A stretch of DNA of 64,000 bases from Sulfurisoma sediminicola (GCF_003865015.1 NZ_BHVV01000003.1:124001-188000), one strand, 5' to 3'; counted from the stretch's first letter, positions 42,037 through 51,939 are shown. Program-made: numbers and translations. The notes: generated by a model from the letters alone, not told the origin.

Positions 42037-43740
42037 ATGTCGGTTGCTGAACACGGCTGTCGCGATTTTCTGCGGGCCAGCGTCATCATCACGCTGGCCG
42101 CGATGGCCTACATCTACTGGTTCGCGGAGCCGGACGGGCCGATATTCCATCGCTTGCTGTATCGCCACGACCTGGCAGGGGCCATCGGGCTGCTTTTTCT
42201 GCTTGCGCTGCTGCCGCTGTCGAAGCGCGTCGCCCTCGATCCAACCGCGATTGCGCTGGCAGTGGCCCGCTACCACTGGCTGATCGCGGGAATGGTCTGG
42301 CTTCTTCTGAGCATTGGAAGCCGCTATCTGTATCACAGCCATCCGCTGTCGATGGATGAATACGCGGCATCGTTCCAGGCCGCGGTATTCGCCAACGGCA
42401 GCCTCGCCGGCCGCGTGCCACCGCAGTTGATGGACTGGGTGCTTCCGGACGAATTCCAGGGGCACTTCTTTGCCGTGAACCGTGTGACCGGAGATCTGGC
42501 GTCGGCCTACTGGCCGGGATTCGCGCTGCTGCTCGCCCCTTTCGTCTGGCTGGGAATTCCCTGGGCCTGCAACCCGCTGATCGTCGCCGCGTCCGTGTTG
42601 TTGGCCGGCCAGTTGGCACGCGAGGTCGTGGGACAGGAGAGCGCCCGCGGCTGGGCCATTCTCCTGGCGCTCGCGTCGCCGGCGTTCACCCTCAACGGCA
42701 TTTCCTTCTATTCGATGCCGGCCCACCTGCTGTTCAACCTGATCTTCGTCTGGCTGCTGCTTCGTCCGTCGCCGGGACGAGTCTTCCTGGCCGGGGTCGT
42801 CGGCTCCTTCGCCCTCGTCCTTCACAATCCCTACCCCCATCTCCTGTTTTCCCTGCCATGGCTCGCCTGGCTGGTATTTCGTCGCGACGGCGGGATGCGA
42901 AACGCGCTGCTTCTCGCGCTCGGCTATATGCCCTTGCTGCTGCTGCTCGGCGTGGGCTGGATCGCCACCCTCGGCGCGCTGCGACAGCTTGGTCAGGCGA
43001 CCGTGACGTCAGGGGCCCAGGCCGAGCAATGGCCATGGCTCGTACGGGTGGCGATCGGGCTCACGCGTCCATTCCACTTCCCCGACGAGATCACTCTGAG
43101 CCGGAGGCTCGCGAGCCTGGTGAAGCTCTGGCTGTGGAGTGCGCCGTTCCTCCTTTTCATGGCCGTGCTGGCGGCGAATCGCTTGCGGAATCCGCTGCTG
43201 AAACTGATGGGCGCATCCCTGCTGCTGACGATTCTCGGCTATTTCCTCGTGCCGGTCACGCAAGGACACGGTTGGGGCGATCGCTATAGCCATTCGGCCT
43301 TCGGCGTGCTGCCGGTGCTCGCGGCCGCATGGATGTGCAGCACTCCAGCGCAAGGCAATCGCGACGCAACATTGTTGCCGCTGGTCGCCAAGGCGGCTTT
43401 GTTGAGCCTGCTGCTGGCGACCGGATTGCGCGCCTGGCAGATAGGCACGTTCATGAACGATCACCTGGCGCAACTGCCGCCATACCCGAAAGACCGCCCG
43501 GCCATCGTGTTTGTCGGCAAGGGATACTATTCGCGTGACCTCGTCCAGAACGATCCGTGGCTACGGACGCAGCCCTGGGTGTTCGCCAGTCGCGGCAAGG
43601 ACGTCGATATCGATGTGGCGGAAAAGCTTCTTCCCGGCGGCTGCATTTATGCGGATGGCTGGCATGGCTGGACGTTCGCTGTTCCCGGCGACAAGTCCCG
43701 GCAGCCATCGGTTACCACATCGAAGCCGTCACCCTGCTGA
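42037..43740 (+). CDS. Polytopic membrane protein, probable GT-C glycosyltransferase
   Basis: A 567-aa protein with about eleven hydrophobic helices and a soluble C-terminal tail of about 90 residues. After the third helix comes SHPLSMDEYAASFQAAVF, which places a D-E motif in the first large loop as in ArnT/PMT-like GT-C enzymes. The overall plan resembles the protein at 27636-29600. It is the last gene of the plus-strand glycan cluster and converges on galE with 50 bp between them. Confidence 0.75.
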   Translation: MSVAEHGCRDFLRASVIITLAAMAYIYWFAEPDGPIFHRLLYRHDLAGAIGLLFLLALLPLSKRVALDPTAIALAVARYHWLIAGMVWLLLSIGSRYLYHSHPLSMDEYAASFQAAVFANGSLAGRVPPQLMDWVLPDEFQGHFFAVNRVTGDLASAYWPGFALLLAPFVWLGIPWACNPLIVAASVLLAGQLAREVVGQESARGWAILLALASPAFTLNGISFYSMPAHLLFNLIFVWLLLRPSPGRVFLAGVVGSFALVLHNPYPHLLFSLPWLAWLVFRRDGGMRNALLLALGYMPLLLLLGVGWIATLGALRQLGQATVTSGAQAEQWPWLVRVAIGLTRPFHFPDEITLSRRLASLVKLWLWSAPFLLFMAVLAANRLRNPLLKLMGASLLLTILGYFLVPVTQGHGWGDRYSHSAFGVLPVLAAAWMCSTPAQGNRDATLLPLVAKAALLSLLLATGLRAWQIGTFMNDHLAQLPPYPKDRPAIVFVGKGYYSRDLVQNDPWLRTQPWVFASRGKDVDIDVAEKLLPGGCIYADGWHGWTFAVPGDKSRQPSVTTSKPSPC

Positions 43741-43790
43741 TCGGACGTCTGATACGTGGCCTCGGCGGCTCCCCAGTCGCCGCGGCTTGA

Positions 43791-44801
43791 CTAAGATGCG
43801 TTGGCCAGAACGGTCTGTTGCCAGCGCCAGGCATCGGCGCACATGGTATGCAGGTCGCGTCGTGCCTGCCAGCCGAGCAGGCGTTGTGCCAGATCCGCAG
43901 TTGCCCAATAACGGGCAACATCGCCCGGCCGGCGGGCAACCATGCGATGCGGAACCGGCCTGGTGCTTGCCGCGGCGAAGGTGCCGATCACCTCGAGAAC
44001 CGAGTATCCGCGCCCGGTACCGAGATTGACCGTGACCAGACCGCCTTCGCGACCGAGGTAGTTGAGCGCGGCCAGATGGCCTTCGGCGAGGTCCATGACA
44101 TGGATGTAGTCGCGGACGCCGGTCCCGTCGGGCGTCGGATAATCGCCGCCAAAGACGCTGACGTACGGGCGCATCCCGGCCGCGACTTGCGCGACATAGG
44201 GCATCAGGTTGTTTGGAATGCCTTGGGGCGACTCGCCGATCAGACCGCTTTCGTGTGCCCCGACCGGATTGAAGTAGCGCAGGCATGCAATGCGCCAATC
44301 CGGCTCGGCGGCATGCAGGTCGGAAAGCGTATCTTCGATGAAGAGCTTGCTGCGCGCATAGGGGCTGGTGGCGGAGCGCGGGGAGTTCTCCGTGACCGGA
44401 ACTTCCGCCGGATCGCCATAGACGGTGGCCGACGAGGAGAACACGAGGGTCCGTACATCCGCGCGACGCATGGCGCCGAGCAGTTCGAGCGTGCCGCGAA
44501 CATTGTTGTCGTAATAGGCCAGCGGCCGGGAGACGGACTCGCCGACCGCCTTGAGTCCGGCGAAGTGCATGACGGCCTCAATCGCCTGGTCGGCAAGGAT
44601 GCGATCGAGCAGGGCTCCGTCGCGAATGTCACCCTCGCGGAACGCGATGTCCCGACCGGTCAGGGCCTTGAGGCGGTCCACGACGTCCGCCCGACTGTTG
44701 CTGAGGTTGTCGACGATGATCAGATCGTGGCCGGCCTCGGCGAGCGTCGTGCAGGCATGCGAGCCGATGAAGCCGGCGCCGCCGGTAACAAGAATTTTCA
44801 T
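43791..44801 (-). CDS. galE: UDP-glucose 4-epimerase
   Basis: A 336-aa NAD-dependent extended SDR. GGAGFIGSH is at residues 7-15, SSSATVYGDP carries the catalytic Ser/Thr, and S-P-Y-A-R-S-K the Tyr-x-x-x-Lys pair. It interconverts UDP-glucose and UDP-galactose, which could feed the glycosyltransferases encoded on the opposite strand. The ATG at 44801 begins the canonical MKILVTGG. It lies 14 bases downstream of the MacB-like permease gene and is probably transcribed with the efflux genes. Confidence 0.95.
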   Translation of the reverse strand: MKILVTGGAGFIGSHACTTLAEAGHDLIIVDNLSNSRADVVDRLKALTGRDIAFREGDIRDGALLDRILADQAIEAVMHFAGLKAVGESVSRPLAYYDNNVRGTLELLGAMRRADVRTLVFSSSATVYGDPAEVPVTENSPRSATSPYARSKLFIEDTLSDLHAAEPDWRIACLRYFNPVGAHESGLIGESPQGIPNNLMPYVAQVAAGMRPYVSVFGGDYPTPDGTGVRDYIHVMDLAEGHLAALNYLGREGGLVTVNLGTGRGYSVLEVIGTFAAASTRPVPHRMVARRPGDVARYWATADLAQRLLGWQARRDLHTMCADAWRWQQTVLANAS

Positions 44802-44815
44802 GTCGTCACGTCGCC

Positions 44816-46051
44816 TTATTCGTAGCGCAATGCCTCGATGGGAAGAAGGGACGACGCCTTGCGCGCCGGGTAGTAGCCGAAGAAGATGCCGACCGCCGCG
44901 GCGAAGCCCACGGCCAGGCCGATCGCTGCGACCGACAACTCGGTGCGCCAGCCGGCCAGTTCGCCGACGAGGAAGGAGCCGCCGACGCCGAGGATGATGC
45001 CGACGATGCCGCCGATCAGCGAGAGGGTGACGGCCTCGACCAGGAACTGCGAGAGGATGTCGCGGCCGCGGGCGCCGACGGCCATGCGCAGGCCGATCTC
45101 GCGGGTGCGCTCGGTGACCGAGACCAGCATGATGTTCATGATACCGATGCCGCCGACCAGCAGGCTGACCGAGGCGACGGCCGCGAGCAGCATCGCCAGC
45201 ACTTTCGATGAGGCCTCCTGCGCCTGGAGGATTTCCGAGAGGTTGCGCACGAAGAAGTCGTCGTCCTGGCCCGGCTGCAGGCGGTGGCGCTGGCGCAGCA
45301 GGTCGCGCATTTTCTCCTCGGCCGCCTTCATGTCGGTGCCCTGGCGGATTTTGACGGTGATGGAGCCGACGCTGCGGGACTTTGCCATGGCCGAAGCGCC
45401 GAGGACGCGCTTGCGCGCGGTCGAGATGGGCATCAGGATCACGTCGTCCTGGTCCTGCCCCATCATGTTCTGGCCCTTCTTGTCGAGGATGCCGATCACC
45501 GTCAGTGGCACCTTGCGCACGCGGATCACCTGGTCCAGCGGCGTGGCGTCGCCGAACAGGTTCTTCGCCACGGTCTGCCCGATCAGGGCGACCTTGGCGG
45601 CGCTGTTCATTTCCGCCTGCTCGAAGCCCCGCCCCTCGCCGATCGGCCACTCGCGTGCGTCAAGGTAGTCCGGCGTGATGCCGAAGAAGCTGGTCGACCA
45701 GTTGGCGTTGCCGGCGACGACCTGACCGCTGCCGCGCAGGCTGGGCGCGGCCGCTGCGATTTCCTCGAGTTCGCGGCCGATGGCGTAGGCGTCGTCCTCG
45801 GTGATGGTCTGCTGGCTGCCGGCGCTGCCGCGGGCGCCGCCCGAGAGCGGTGCACCCGAGAAGACCATGATGATGTTGGAGCCGAGACTGCGGATCTGGT
45901 CCTCGACACGCGCCTGGGCGCCGTTGCCGACGGCGATCATGACGATCACCGCCGCCACGCCGATGATGATGCCGAGCATGGTCAGCGCCGAGCGCATCTT
46001 GTTCACGCGCAGCGCGGCCAGGGCGATGCGCAGGGTTGCGCGGAAATTCAT
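44816..46051 (-). CDS. macB: MacB-type ABC transporter permease
   Basis: A 411-aa permease. It has an N-terminal helix (about residues 20-45), a large periplasmic MacB-PCD domain (about 50-275) and three C-terminal helices in the FtsX fold, including [29 protein letters not shown] (45064-45150). In E. coli MacB the ATPase and permease are one chain; here they are split. It overlaps the ATPase gene by ATGA (46048-46051). With MacA and an outer-membrane channel encoded elsewhere it would export peptides, macrolides or lipids. Confidence 0.92.
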   Translation of the reverse strand: MNFRATLRIALAALRVNKMRSALTMLGIIIGVAAVIVMIAVGNGAQARVEDQIRSLGSNIIMVFSGAPLSGGARGSAGSQQTITEDDAYAIGRELEEIAAAAPSLRGSGQVVAGNANWSTSFFGITPDYLDAREWPIGEGRGFEQAEMNSAAKVALIGQTVAKNLFGDATPLDQVIRVRKVPLTVIGILDKKGQNMMGQDQDDVILMPISTARKRVLGASAMAKSRSVGSITVKIRQGTDMKAAEEKMRDLLRQRHRLQPGQDDDFFVRNLSEILQAQEASSKVLAMLLAAVASVSLLVGGIGIMNIMLVSVTERTREIGLRMAVGARGRDILSQFLVEAVTLSLIGGIVGIILGVGGSFLVGELAGWRTELSVAAIGLAVGFAAAVGIFFGYYPARKASSLLPIEALRYE

Positions 46052-46800
46052 GCGGTCTCCACGACTGGCAGGGCGGCCAGCGTCGCCGCAGCGTCGACGG
46101 CATCGTTGGTGCGATCCTCCACGACGTGGCCGTCGCGGAAGCTCACGATGCGCGAGGCGGCCGCGGCAACATCGTGCTCATGGGTGACGAGGACGATGGT
46201 GATGCCTTCGCGGTTGAGCGCCTGCAGCAGGGCCATGATCTCGACGCTGGTGCGCGAGTCGAGCGCGCCGGTCGGTTCGTCGGCAAGGACCAGCATCGGG
46301 TCGTTGACGAGGGCACGGGCGATGGCGACGCGCTGCTGCTGGCCGCCGGAAAGCTGCGTCGACTGGTGGTCGAGCCGGTCGCCGAGGCCGACCTGGCGCA
46401 GCCTGTGGGCGGCCCGCTGGTGACGATCGGCGCCGTGGATGCCTGCATAGAGCAGGGGCAGGGCGACATTGTCGACGGCGCTGGTGCGCGCGAGCAGGTT
46501 GAAGTGCTGGAAGACGAAGCCGATCTTGCGGTTGCGGACGGCGGCGAGTTGGTCGGCGCTGAGGCGCGAGACCTCCTCGCCACCGAGCCAGTATTCGCCG
46601 CCGCTCGGATGGTCGAGGCAGCCGAGGAGGTTCATGAAGGTGGATTTGCCCGAGCCGGACGGGCCCATCACGGCGACGAATTCGCCGGCGGCGATTTCGA
46701 GCGAAATGCCGCGCAGGGCGTGCACGGTGGTGCTGCCCATGCGGTATTCCTTGGCGAGACCGGCGGTGCGGATCAGCGGCGCGCCGGAAGCCGGGGACAT
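46048..46800 (-). CDS. MacB-type ABC transporter ATP-binding protein
   Basis: A 250-aa LolD/MacB-family ATPase. Walker A is [12 protein letters not shown], the signature is [15 protein letters not shown] and Walker B is [14 protein letters not shown]. The N-terminal [18 protein letters not shown] is typical of this group. It lies between the adaptor gene (14-base gap) and the permease gene (ATGA overlap). It powers mechanotransmission through the MacB-type permease rather than classical transport. Confidence 0.94.
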   Translation of the reverse strand: MSPASGAPLIRTAGLAKEYRMGSTTVHALRGISLEIAAGEFVAVMGPSGSGKSTFMNLLGCLDHPSGGEYWLGGEEVSRLSADQLAAVRNRKIGFVFQHFNLLARTSAVDNVALPLLYAGIHGADRHQRAAHRLRQVGLGDRLDHQSTQLSGGQQQRVAIARALVNDPMLVLADEPTGALDSRTSVEIMALLQALNREGITIVLVTHEHDVAAAASRIVSFRDGHVVEDRTNDAVDAAATLAALPVVETA

Positions 46801-46814
46801 GGCGCGATCTCCGG

Positions 46815-48077
46815 TCAGAACAGGCGCATGCCGGGCGGCGTCGCCGCCTTCGTCGTCGGCCCGCCGCCGACGATCACCTGCGCCCCTTCGGCAACTTCCT
46901 CGGAGAGCAGCTCGGTGGCGGTGCCGTCGGTGATGCCGAGTCGTACCTCGACGGCCTTGGGCTGGTCATTGCTGCCCGGCAACCAGAGCTTGCCGCTGCG
47001 TCCCTTGCCCGGCTCGCCGGAGCCCTTGCCGGCGCGTTCCGGCTTTGCGTTGCCGGCTTTGGCCTCCTCGGCATTCTGCGGTGGCTTGAAACGCAGCGCC
47101 GCATTGGACACCTTGAGCACCGCGTCCTTCTGGGCGGTGACGATGCGCACGTTGGCGGTCATGCCGGGCAGCAAATTGAGCTGCGGATTGGCGGCCGAGA
47201 CGATGACCGTATAAGTGACGACGTTGGAAACGACCTGCGCCGCCTTGCGTACCTGCATCACTTCGCCTTCGAAATTGCGGCCGGGGAAGGCGTCGACGGT
47301 GAAGGTGGCCTTCTGGCCGAGGCGCACGCGGCCGACGTCGGCCTCGTCGATCGAGGTCTCGACCTGCATGTCGGTGAGATTCTTGGCGATGATGAACAGC
47401 TCGGGCGCTTGCAGGCTCGCCGCGACGGTCTGCCCGGTATCGACGCTGCGCTTGACGACGATGCCGTCCACGGGCGAGCGGATCGCGGTGCGATCGAGGT
47501 CGACCTTGGCCTGTGCCAGCTGCGCCTCTCGCTGCCGTACCAGCGCCTCGCTGTTCTTGGCCTGGGCCTCGGCCACCTGCGCCTGGGCCTTGGCGGCATC
47601 GAGCGTGGTCTGCGCCTTGTCGCGCTCGGCCGGCGAGATGAAGCTCTTCTCGACCAGAGTCTTTTTGCGCTCGAAATCGCGCTCGGCCTCCATCTGATTG
47701 ACCTTGGCCTGGAGTTGCTGGGCACGCTGGACGTTGACGGCCGCGCGCGCGGCGTCGATGTCGGCCTCGGCCTGACGCACTTTTTGCTGGAAGGTTTCCG
47801 GGTCGATGCGGGCGATCAGTTGCCCTTCCTTCACCGTCGAGTTGAAATCGACGAGTATTTCCTTTATTTGCCCGGAGACCTGCGAGCCGACCTGAACCGA
47901 GACCACCGGGTTGAGCGTGCCGGTGGCGGCGACTGCCGCCGTCAGCGCACCGCGTTCGACCTTGGCGAATTTGTAGGGAGCTGCATCCGCGCTCGGTCCC
48001 AGCCACTTCCAGGCGACGAGGCCGCCGCCGAGCACCAGCACGCCTGCGAGTCCGATGACGAGGTTGCGTCGATTCAT
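46815..48077 (-). CDS. macA: MacA-type periplasmic adaptor (membrane fusion protein)
   Basis: A 420-aa protein with an N-terminal anchor (about residues 5-25, [18 protein letters not shown]). The barrel-sandwich lipoyl halves read [28 protein letters not shown] and [20 protein letters not shown] (positions 47885-47802 and 47493-47434). Between them is an unusually long coiled-coil hairpin (about 95-190), as in MacA, and beta-barrel and membrane-proximal domains follow. It bridges the inner-membrane MacB complex and an outer-membrane TolC-type channel. A Gly/Lys-rich insertion lies near residues 350-372. Confidence 0.92.
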   Translation of the reverse strand: MNRRNLVIGLAGVLVLGGGLVAWKWLGPSADAAPYKFAKVERGALTAAVAATGTLNPVVSVQVGSQVSGQIKEILVDFNSTVKEGQLIARIDPETFQQKVRQAEADIDAARAAVNVQRAQQLQAKVNQMEAERDFERKKTLVEKSFISPAERDKAQTTLDAAKAQAQVAEAQAKNSEALVRQREAQLAQAKVDLDRTAIRSPVDGIVVKRSVDTGQTVAASLQAPELFIIAKNLTDMQVETSIDEADVGRVRLGQKATFTVDAFPGRNFEGEVMQVRKAAQVVSNVVTYTVIVSAANPQLNLLPGMTANVRIVTAQKDAVLKVSNAALRFKPPQNAEEAKAGNAKPERAGKGSGEPGKGRSGKLWLPGSNDQPKAVEVRLGITDGTATELLSEEVAEGAQVIVGGGPTTKAATPPGMRLF

Positions 48078-48206
48078 GCGGCCATTCTAGCGGATGGCCA
48101 TAGGGTGACGCGGACGAAGCTGTAACGGCGTGTTGCCGTGCCACCGGAAAAATTTGTGCGGAGCGGTATCCCTTGGGACGGCGCTGGCGGCGCGGCGCAG
48201 CGGCGC

Positions 48207-49925
48207 TCAGGCCAGGCCTGGGTTCTTCTCCAGGCCGATGAGCGTGGGCTGGTTGAGCTGGCGCGGTGTCACGACCTTCTTGTCGCGCAGCCACTTCCCG
48301 ACAACGTCCCAGATCGGCTCGCCACTGACGCCTTCGCCGACCGGCGCCCAGCCGGCGACCTTGTATTTCCGCGTGGCGTCGAGCAGCCGGCCGTTGAGGC
48401 GCATGTCGCTGATGCGGCTGCCGGCTTTGGCGTTGGGGTTGCAGGCGTAGGTCAGGCCGCCGACGCGCACCATGTCCCCGCCCTGCTGGTAGTAGGGGTC
48501 GGGATTGAACAGGTTGTCGCCGACATCCTCGAGGACGCCCTTGATCTGGTCGCCGGTGAGTTCGGAGAGCGTCGAGGTCGGGTAGGTGATGGCGGTCTGG
48601 TCCATCAGGTGCTCGAAGGTGATGGCCTGCCCCGGCAGGATGGTGGTGCCCCAACGGAAGCCGGGCGAGAAGCCGATCTCGGCGCCGCGCACCTCCATCA
48701 TCGCGTCGAGGATCAGCTGGTCCCAGGAGCCGTTGAAGTTGCCGCGGCGGTAGAGCAGGCCCTCGGAGACGGCGAGCTTCTCGTCAAGCTTGGCCTTGTA
48801 GGGTGCGCGCACCTTGTCGATCAGCGCGGCCATCTCGGCATCAGCCGGCAGGAGGTTGGCGAACACCGGGAGCAGGCGGTACTTGAAGCCGGAGACCTTG
48901 CCGCCCTTGACGTCGAAATCGAGCACGCCGAGGAACTTGCCGTTGGAGCCGGCGTTGGTCACCAACGTAACGCCCTTGGCGTTCTTTATCTGCACCGGCT
49001 GGGGCACGCCGTCATGGGTGTGGCCGCCCATGATGGCGTCGATGCCGGTGACGCGCGAAGCCATCTTGAGGTCGACATCCATGCCGTTATGGGAGAGAAC
49101 GACGACGACCTGCGCGCCCTTGGCCCTCGCCTCGTTGACGACCTTCTGCATGTTCTCGTCCTGGATGCCGAAGGTCCAGTCCGGCACCATCCAGCGCGGG
49201 TTGGCGATCGGCGTGTAGGGGAAGGCCTGGCCGATCACCGCCACCTTGACGCCGTTCATCTCGCGCAGGGAATAGGGCGAGAACACCGGGTCGCCGAAGT
49301 CGGTGGTCTTGATGTTCTGGGCGAGGAACTCGATCTTCCCCTTGAAGTCCTTCTCGACGATCTCCTTGACGCGCTCGTGGCCCAGCGTGAACTCCCAGTG
49401 GCCGGCCATCAGGTCGACGCCGAGCAGCCTGCAGGCATCGACCATGTCCTGGCCCTTGGTCCATAGCGCCGTGGCCGAGCCCTGCCATGTGTCGCCGCCG
49501 TCGAGCAGCAGCGCGCCGGGACGGCCGGCGCGGACCTGCTTCACCAGAGTGGCGAGGTGGGCGAAGCCGCCGACCTTGCCATAGGTCTTGGCCGCCTGCT
49601 CGAAGTCGAGGTAGGTGAAGGCATGCGCCTCGCTGCTGCCCGGCTTGATGTTGAAGGCCTTGAGCAGGTGCTCGCCGACGAGATGCGGCGCCTTGCCGAC
49701 CGCACTGCCGAAGCCGAGATTGACGTTCGGCTCGCGGAAATGGATCGGCAGCAACTGCGCATGGCAATCGGTGAAATGCAGGAAATGCACGTTGCCGTAG
49801 CGCGGCAGGTCGTAGAACTTGTCGGCGCCCTGCGCGGCGAGCAGGTCGCGCGAGTTCAGGGCGAAGCCGGCGGCGGATGCGGCGGCGAGAATCTGCAGGA
49901 ATTCGCGGCGGTTCATCGAGGACAT
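48207..49925 (-). CDS. soxB: Thiosulfohydrolase SoxB
   Basis: A 572-aa periplasmic dimanganese enzyme that hydrolyses sulfate from the Cys-bound sulfur chain on SoxYZ. The Tat signal has NRREFLQ (about residues 5-11). Metal-ligand blocks are HFTDCHAQ, LLDGGDTWQGS, GHWEFTLG, LSHNGMD and GGHTHDG. The ATG at 49925 has AAGGAG 9 bases upstream. It is the last gene of soxYZAXB and is separated from soxX by an intrinsic terminator-like hairpin. No soxCD follows. Length and motifs are full. Confidence 0.97.
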   Translation of the reverse strand: MSSMNRREFLQILAAASAAGFALNSRDLLAAQGADKFYDLPRYGNVHFLHFTDCHAQLLPIHFREPNVNLGFGSAVGKAPHLVGEHLLKAFNIKPGSSEAHAFTYLDFEQAAKTYGKVGGFAHLATLVKQVRAGRPGALLLDGGDTWQGSATALWTKGQDMVDACRLLGVDLMAGHWEFTLGHERVKEIVEKDFKGKIEFLAQNIKTTDFGDPVFSPYSLREMNGVKVAVIGQAFPYTPIANPRWMVPDWTFGIQDENMQKVVNEARAKGAQVVVVLSHNGMDVDLKMASRVTGIDAIMGGHTHDGVPQPVQIKNAKGVTLVTNAGSNGKFLGVLDFDVKGGKVSGFKYRLLPVFANLLPADAEMAALIDKVRAPYKAKLDEKLAVSEGLLYRRGNFNGSWDQLILDAMMEVRGAEIGFSPGFRWGTTILPGQAITFEHLMDQTAITYPTSTLSELTGDQIKGVLEDVGDNLFNPDPYYQQGGDMVRVGGLTYACNPNAKAGSRISDMRLNGRLLDATRKYKVAGWAPVGEGVSGEPIWDVVGKWLRDKKVVTPRQLNQPTLIGLEKNPGLA

Positions 49926-49944
49926 GGAACGGACTCCTTGGGGT

Positions 49945-49971
49945 CAAAAAAGCCTGGCCGCGGCCAGGCTT
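49945..49971 (-). terminator. Intrinsic terminator or attenuator between soxX and soxB
   Basis: On the minus strand a perfect 9-bp stem with 4-base loop (49971 to 49950) is followed by six T residues (49950-49945). It lies 20 bases before soxB, so it should reduce readthrough from soxYZAX into soxB. Confidence 0.75.
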
Positions 49972-49987
49972 CCTGTCGGACGGCGTG

Positions 49988-50602
49988 TTACTTGTTGACC
50001 GGCGACTCGGGATCGAGCAGCAACGCTACCAGATGGCGGATCTGCTCCGGCCTGAGTGCGCCGACATGGCCGAAGCGCGGCATCTCGGAGCAGACGTTGT
50101 AGGACTTGGCATTGTAGATCTTGCTGTAGACGTACTTCTGCATGTCCGCCGTATTGCCACGCAGCTTGCCGAAATGGAACAGGCTGGGGCCTACGGTGCC
50201 GAACGACGTCTCCTTCGGCGCGATCTGGTGGCAGTTGTAGCAGTTGCCACCTACCGGGAGTCCCGGCTCGTCGGTCCAGGTGAAGCCACGACCGGACTGG
50301 GCGATCTTCTCGCCTTCCTTCCAGTCGCCCATCAGTTTGCCGTCGGCGGGATACTTCACGCCTGCCATCTGGTCGGCCTCGAGGCGCTTGGTGATGTCGG
50401 CCGGCGGCTGGTTGCCGGTACGGTTGCAGATGGCCTGGAGTCCGTCCTCGAAAATGCGGTCGGCCGTGGCCTGGCCCTTGGTGACGAAATCCTGCTTCAT
50501 CATGACCAGCGCCTTGGCGCGATGGTCGGAATCGGAGAATGCTGCGGGCGCGGCGGCAATCATGGCCATCGCCACCAGCGAATTGCGTGCGGTAGTTTTC
50601 AT
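49988..50602 (-). CDS. soxX: Sox monohaem cytochrome c SoxX
   Basis: A 204-aa periplasmic cytochrome with a Sec signal peptide (about residues 1-22) and one haem motif CYNCH at 121-125. The distal Met is probably in CSEMPRFGH. It pairs with SoxA, which oxidatively couples thiosulfate to the SoxY cysteine. The length is on the long side for SoxX because of an N-terminal extension before the cytochrome domain. GGGAG precedes the ATG. It begins 12 bases after soxA. Confidence 0.94.
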   Translation of the reverse strand: MKTTARNSLVAMAMIAAAPAAFSDSDHRAKALVMMKQDFVTKGQATADRIFEDGLQAICNRTGNQPPADITKRLEADQMAGVKYPADGKLMGDWKEGEKIAQSGRGFTWTDEPGLPVGGNCYNCHQIAPKETSFGTVGPSLFHFGKLRGNTADMQKYVYSKIYNAKSYNVCSEMPRFGHVGALRPEQIRHLVALLLDPESPVNK

Positions 50603-50614
50603 GTTGTCTCCCTG

Positions 50615-51499
50615 TTAGCGCTTGATGCCCGGGCCGGTGTAGGTCACCCCGTTGGCGTTGGCGGTCATGTAGGTCAGCAGGGCGGTGACGGTGTCCGAAG
50701 CGTATTTCGGCTCAGGGAAGCGCTGCTGGCGGAAACAGTCACCCATGCGCCACTGGTGGGTGAGCATGACATTGCCGGTCATGCGATAGCCGGGCCAGCC
50801 GAGGACGGCCATTGCTGCCCCCTTCTGCGTCGAGATGTTGGGCAGCTGCTGCATACGGATGCGCTTGCCATCGGCACCGTGGCAGGTGTTGCAGGAGAAG
50901 TCGTAGGGACCGGCGCGGTGCTTGACCACTTCCTTGCCGACCTCGTAGACGTCCTTGACGTGGGGATCCTTCATCGGTACGGCGAATTTCATGTCTTTCG
51001 AGTTGGCGGCGACGTAGGTGACCAGCGAGGTCTGTTCCGGCGTATAGGTACCGGAGGCAAAGGGTTTGGCGTGGAGGTCAGCCTCCTTGAAGCCCTGCTT
51101 CTCGACCATGCACCAGACGATGCGGCGCTCGGCATCCATCACCTTGCCGGCGTCGGCGAAATAGCGCGGCATCTGCACGTAGGCACCCTTGACGACGCCG
51201 ACGCCGAGACCGAGGTCGCAGCTCTCGGCGAGCGAGACGTTGTTGGGGCCGCGCTTCGTCTTCCACATTTCCTCGCCCTGGGCCTCGAACAGTTCGGCCG
51301 GATTGCCTTCCTCGATCATCTTGGCGCGAAACTTCTCGAACTCGAGGGTGGCCGCGTCCTTTTCCTCGACCGGGGCGGCGGAGGGCTTGGCGGCTTTCTT
51401 GGAAGCTGCGGGCTTGGCGGCGGCTGCCGGCTTGTCCTGGGCGATTGCGGGGCTGATGGCCAGGGCGAATGCCGCGGCCGCAACGAGCGCTTGTCTCAT
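50615..51499 (-). CDS. soxA: Sox cytochrome c SoxA (monohaem type)
   Basis: A 294-aa periplasmic protein with a Sec signal (residues 1-20), an Ala/Lys-rich linker (about 24-45) and one haem motif CNTCH at 203-207. The active-site Cys that becomes a persulfide is Cys255 in MGDCFRQQRFPEP. Cys94 and Cys130 stand where dihaem SoxA has its first haem and probably form a disulfide. The start is uncertain: ATG 51499 gives a cleaner signal peptide, while ATG 51511 adds MEEG. Together with SoxX it starts thiosulfate oxidation. Confidence 0.94.
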   Translation of the reverse strand: MRQALVAAAAFALAISPAIAQDKPAAAAKPAASKKAAKPSAAPVEEKDAATLEFEKFRAKMIEEGNPAELFEAQGEEMWKTKRGPNNVSLAESCDLGLGVGVVKGAYVQMPRYFADAGKVMDAERRIVWCMVEKQGFKEADLHAKPFASGTYTPEQTSLVTYVAANSKDMKFAVPMKDPHVKDVYEVGKEVVKHRAGPYDFSCNTCHGADGKRIRMQQLPNISTQKGAAMAVLGWPGYRMTGNVMLTHQWRMGDCFRQQRFPEPKYASDTVTALLTYMTANANGVTYTGPGIKR

Positions 51500-51547
51500 T
51501 CCTTCCTCCATTGGGGCGGGCTTGGTGTCCCGCCTGATTTTGTTATC

Positions 51548-51571
51548 GGGACGGAGTCGCGGCTCCGTCCC
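51548..51571 (-). other. Stem-loop between soxZ and soxA
   Basis: A 9-bp perfect stem (51548-51556 with 51563-51571) with a 6-base loop lies in the soxZ-soxA gap. It lacks a T-run on the minus strand, so mRNA stability or partial attenuation is likelier than full termination. Confidence 0.45.
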
Positions 51572-51588
51572 TCTGGTACAGCGTTGAA

Positions 51589-51903
51589 TCAGGCGACGGT
51601 GGCTTCGTCGGTACGCGAATCGCCTTTGTTGTCCTGCCACTTGACCACGACCTTGTCGCCGGCCTTGGCGCCCTTGACCTTGAAGCCGAACACCGGGTTG
51701 GTCGAAATCGAGGTGCCGGTCTCGCTCTGCACCACGACCTTGCCGCCGACTTCCACGGTGAACTGCTGGATGAACACTGCGGGGATCGTCTGGTTGGTTT
51801 TCGGATCCTTGCGCTGGCCCGTTTCCATCGGGTGGCTCATGAGGATCTTGATGTCGGCAAAATCGCCCTTCATCTGGGCGCGAACTTTCATTGGGCTTCC
51901 CAT
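51589..51903 (-). CDS. soxZ: Thiosulfate oxidation carrier SoxZ
   Basis: A 104-aa beta-sandwich protein that forms the SoxYZ carrier. Family blocks KVRAQMKGDFADIKILMSHPMETG and FIQQFTVEVGGKVV are present, as is the C-terminal DNKGDSRTDEA. There is no signal peptide, as expected: it is co-exported with SoxY by the Tat route. It follows soxY after 36 bases with AGGAAAG before the ATG. Full length. Confidence 0.96.
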   Translation of the reverse strand: MGSPMKVRAQMKGDFADIKILMSHPMETGQRKDPKTNQTIPAVFIQQFTVEVGGKVVVQSETGTSISTNPVFGFKVKGAKAGDKVVVKWQDNKGDSRTDEATVA

Positions 51904-51939
51904 AGCGTCTCTTTCCTTTTCGAATTCGTGAGGGTTCGC

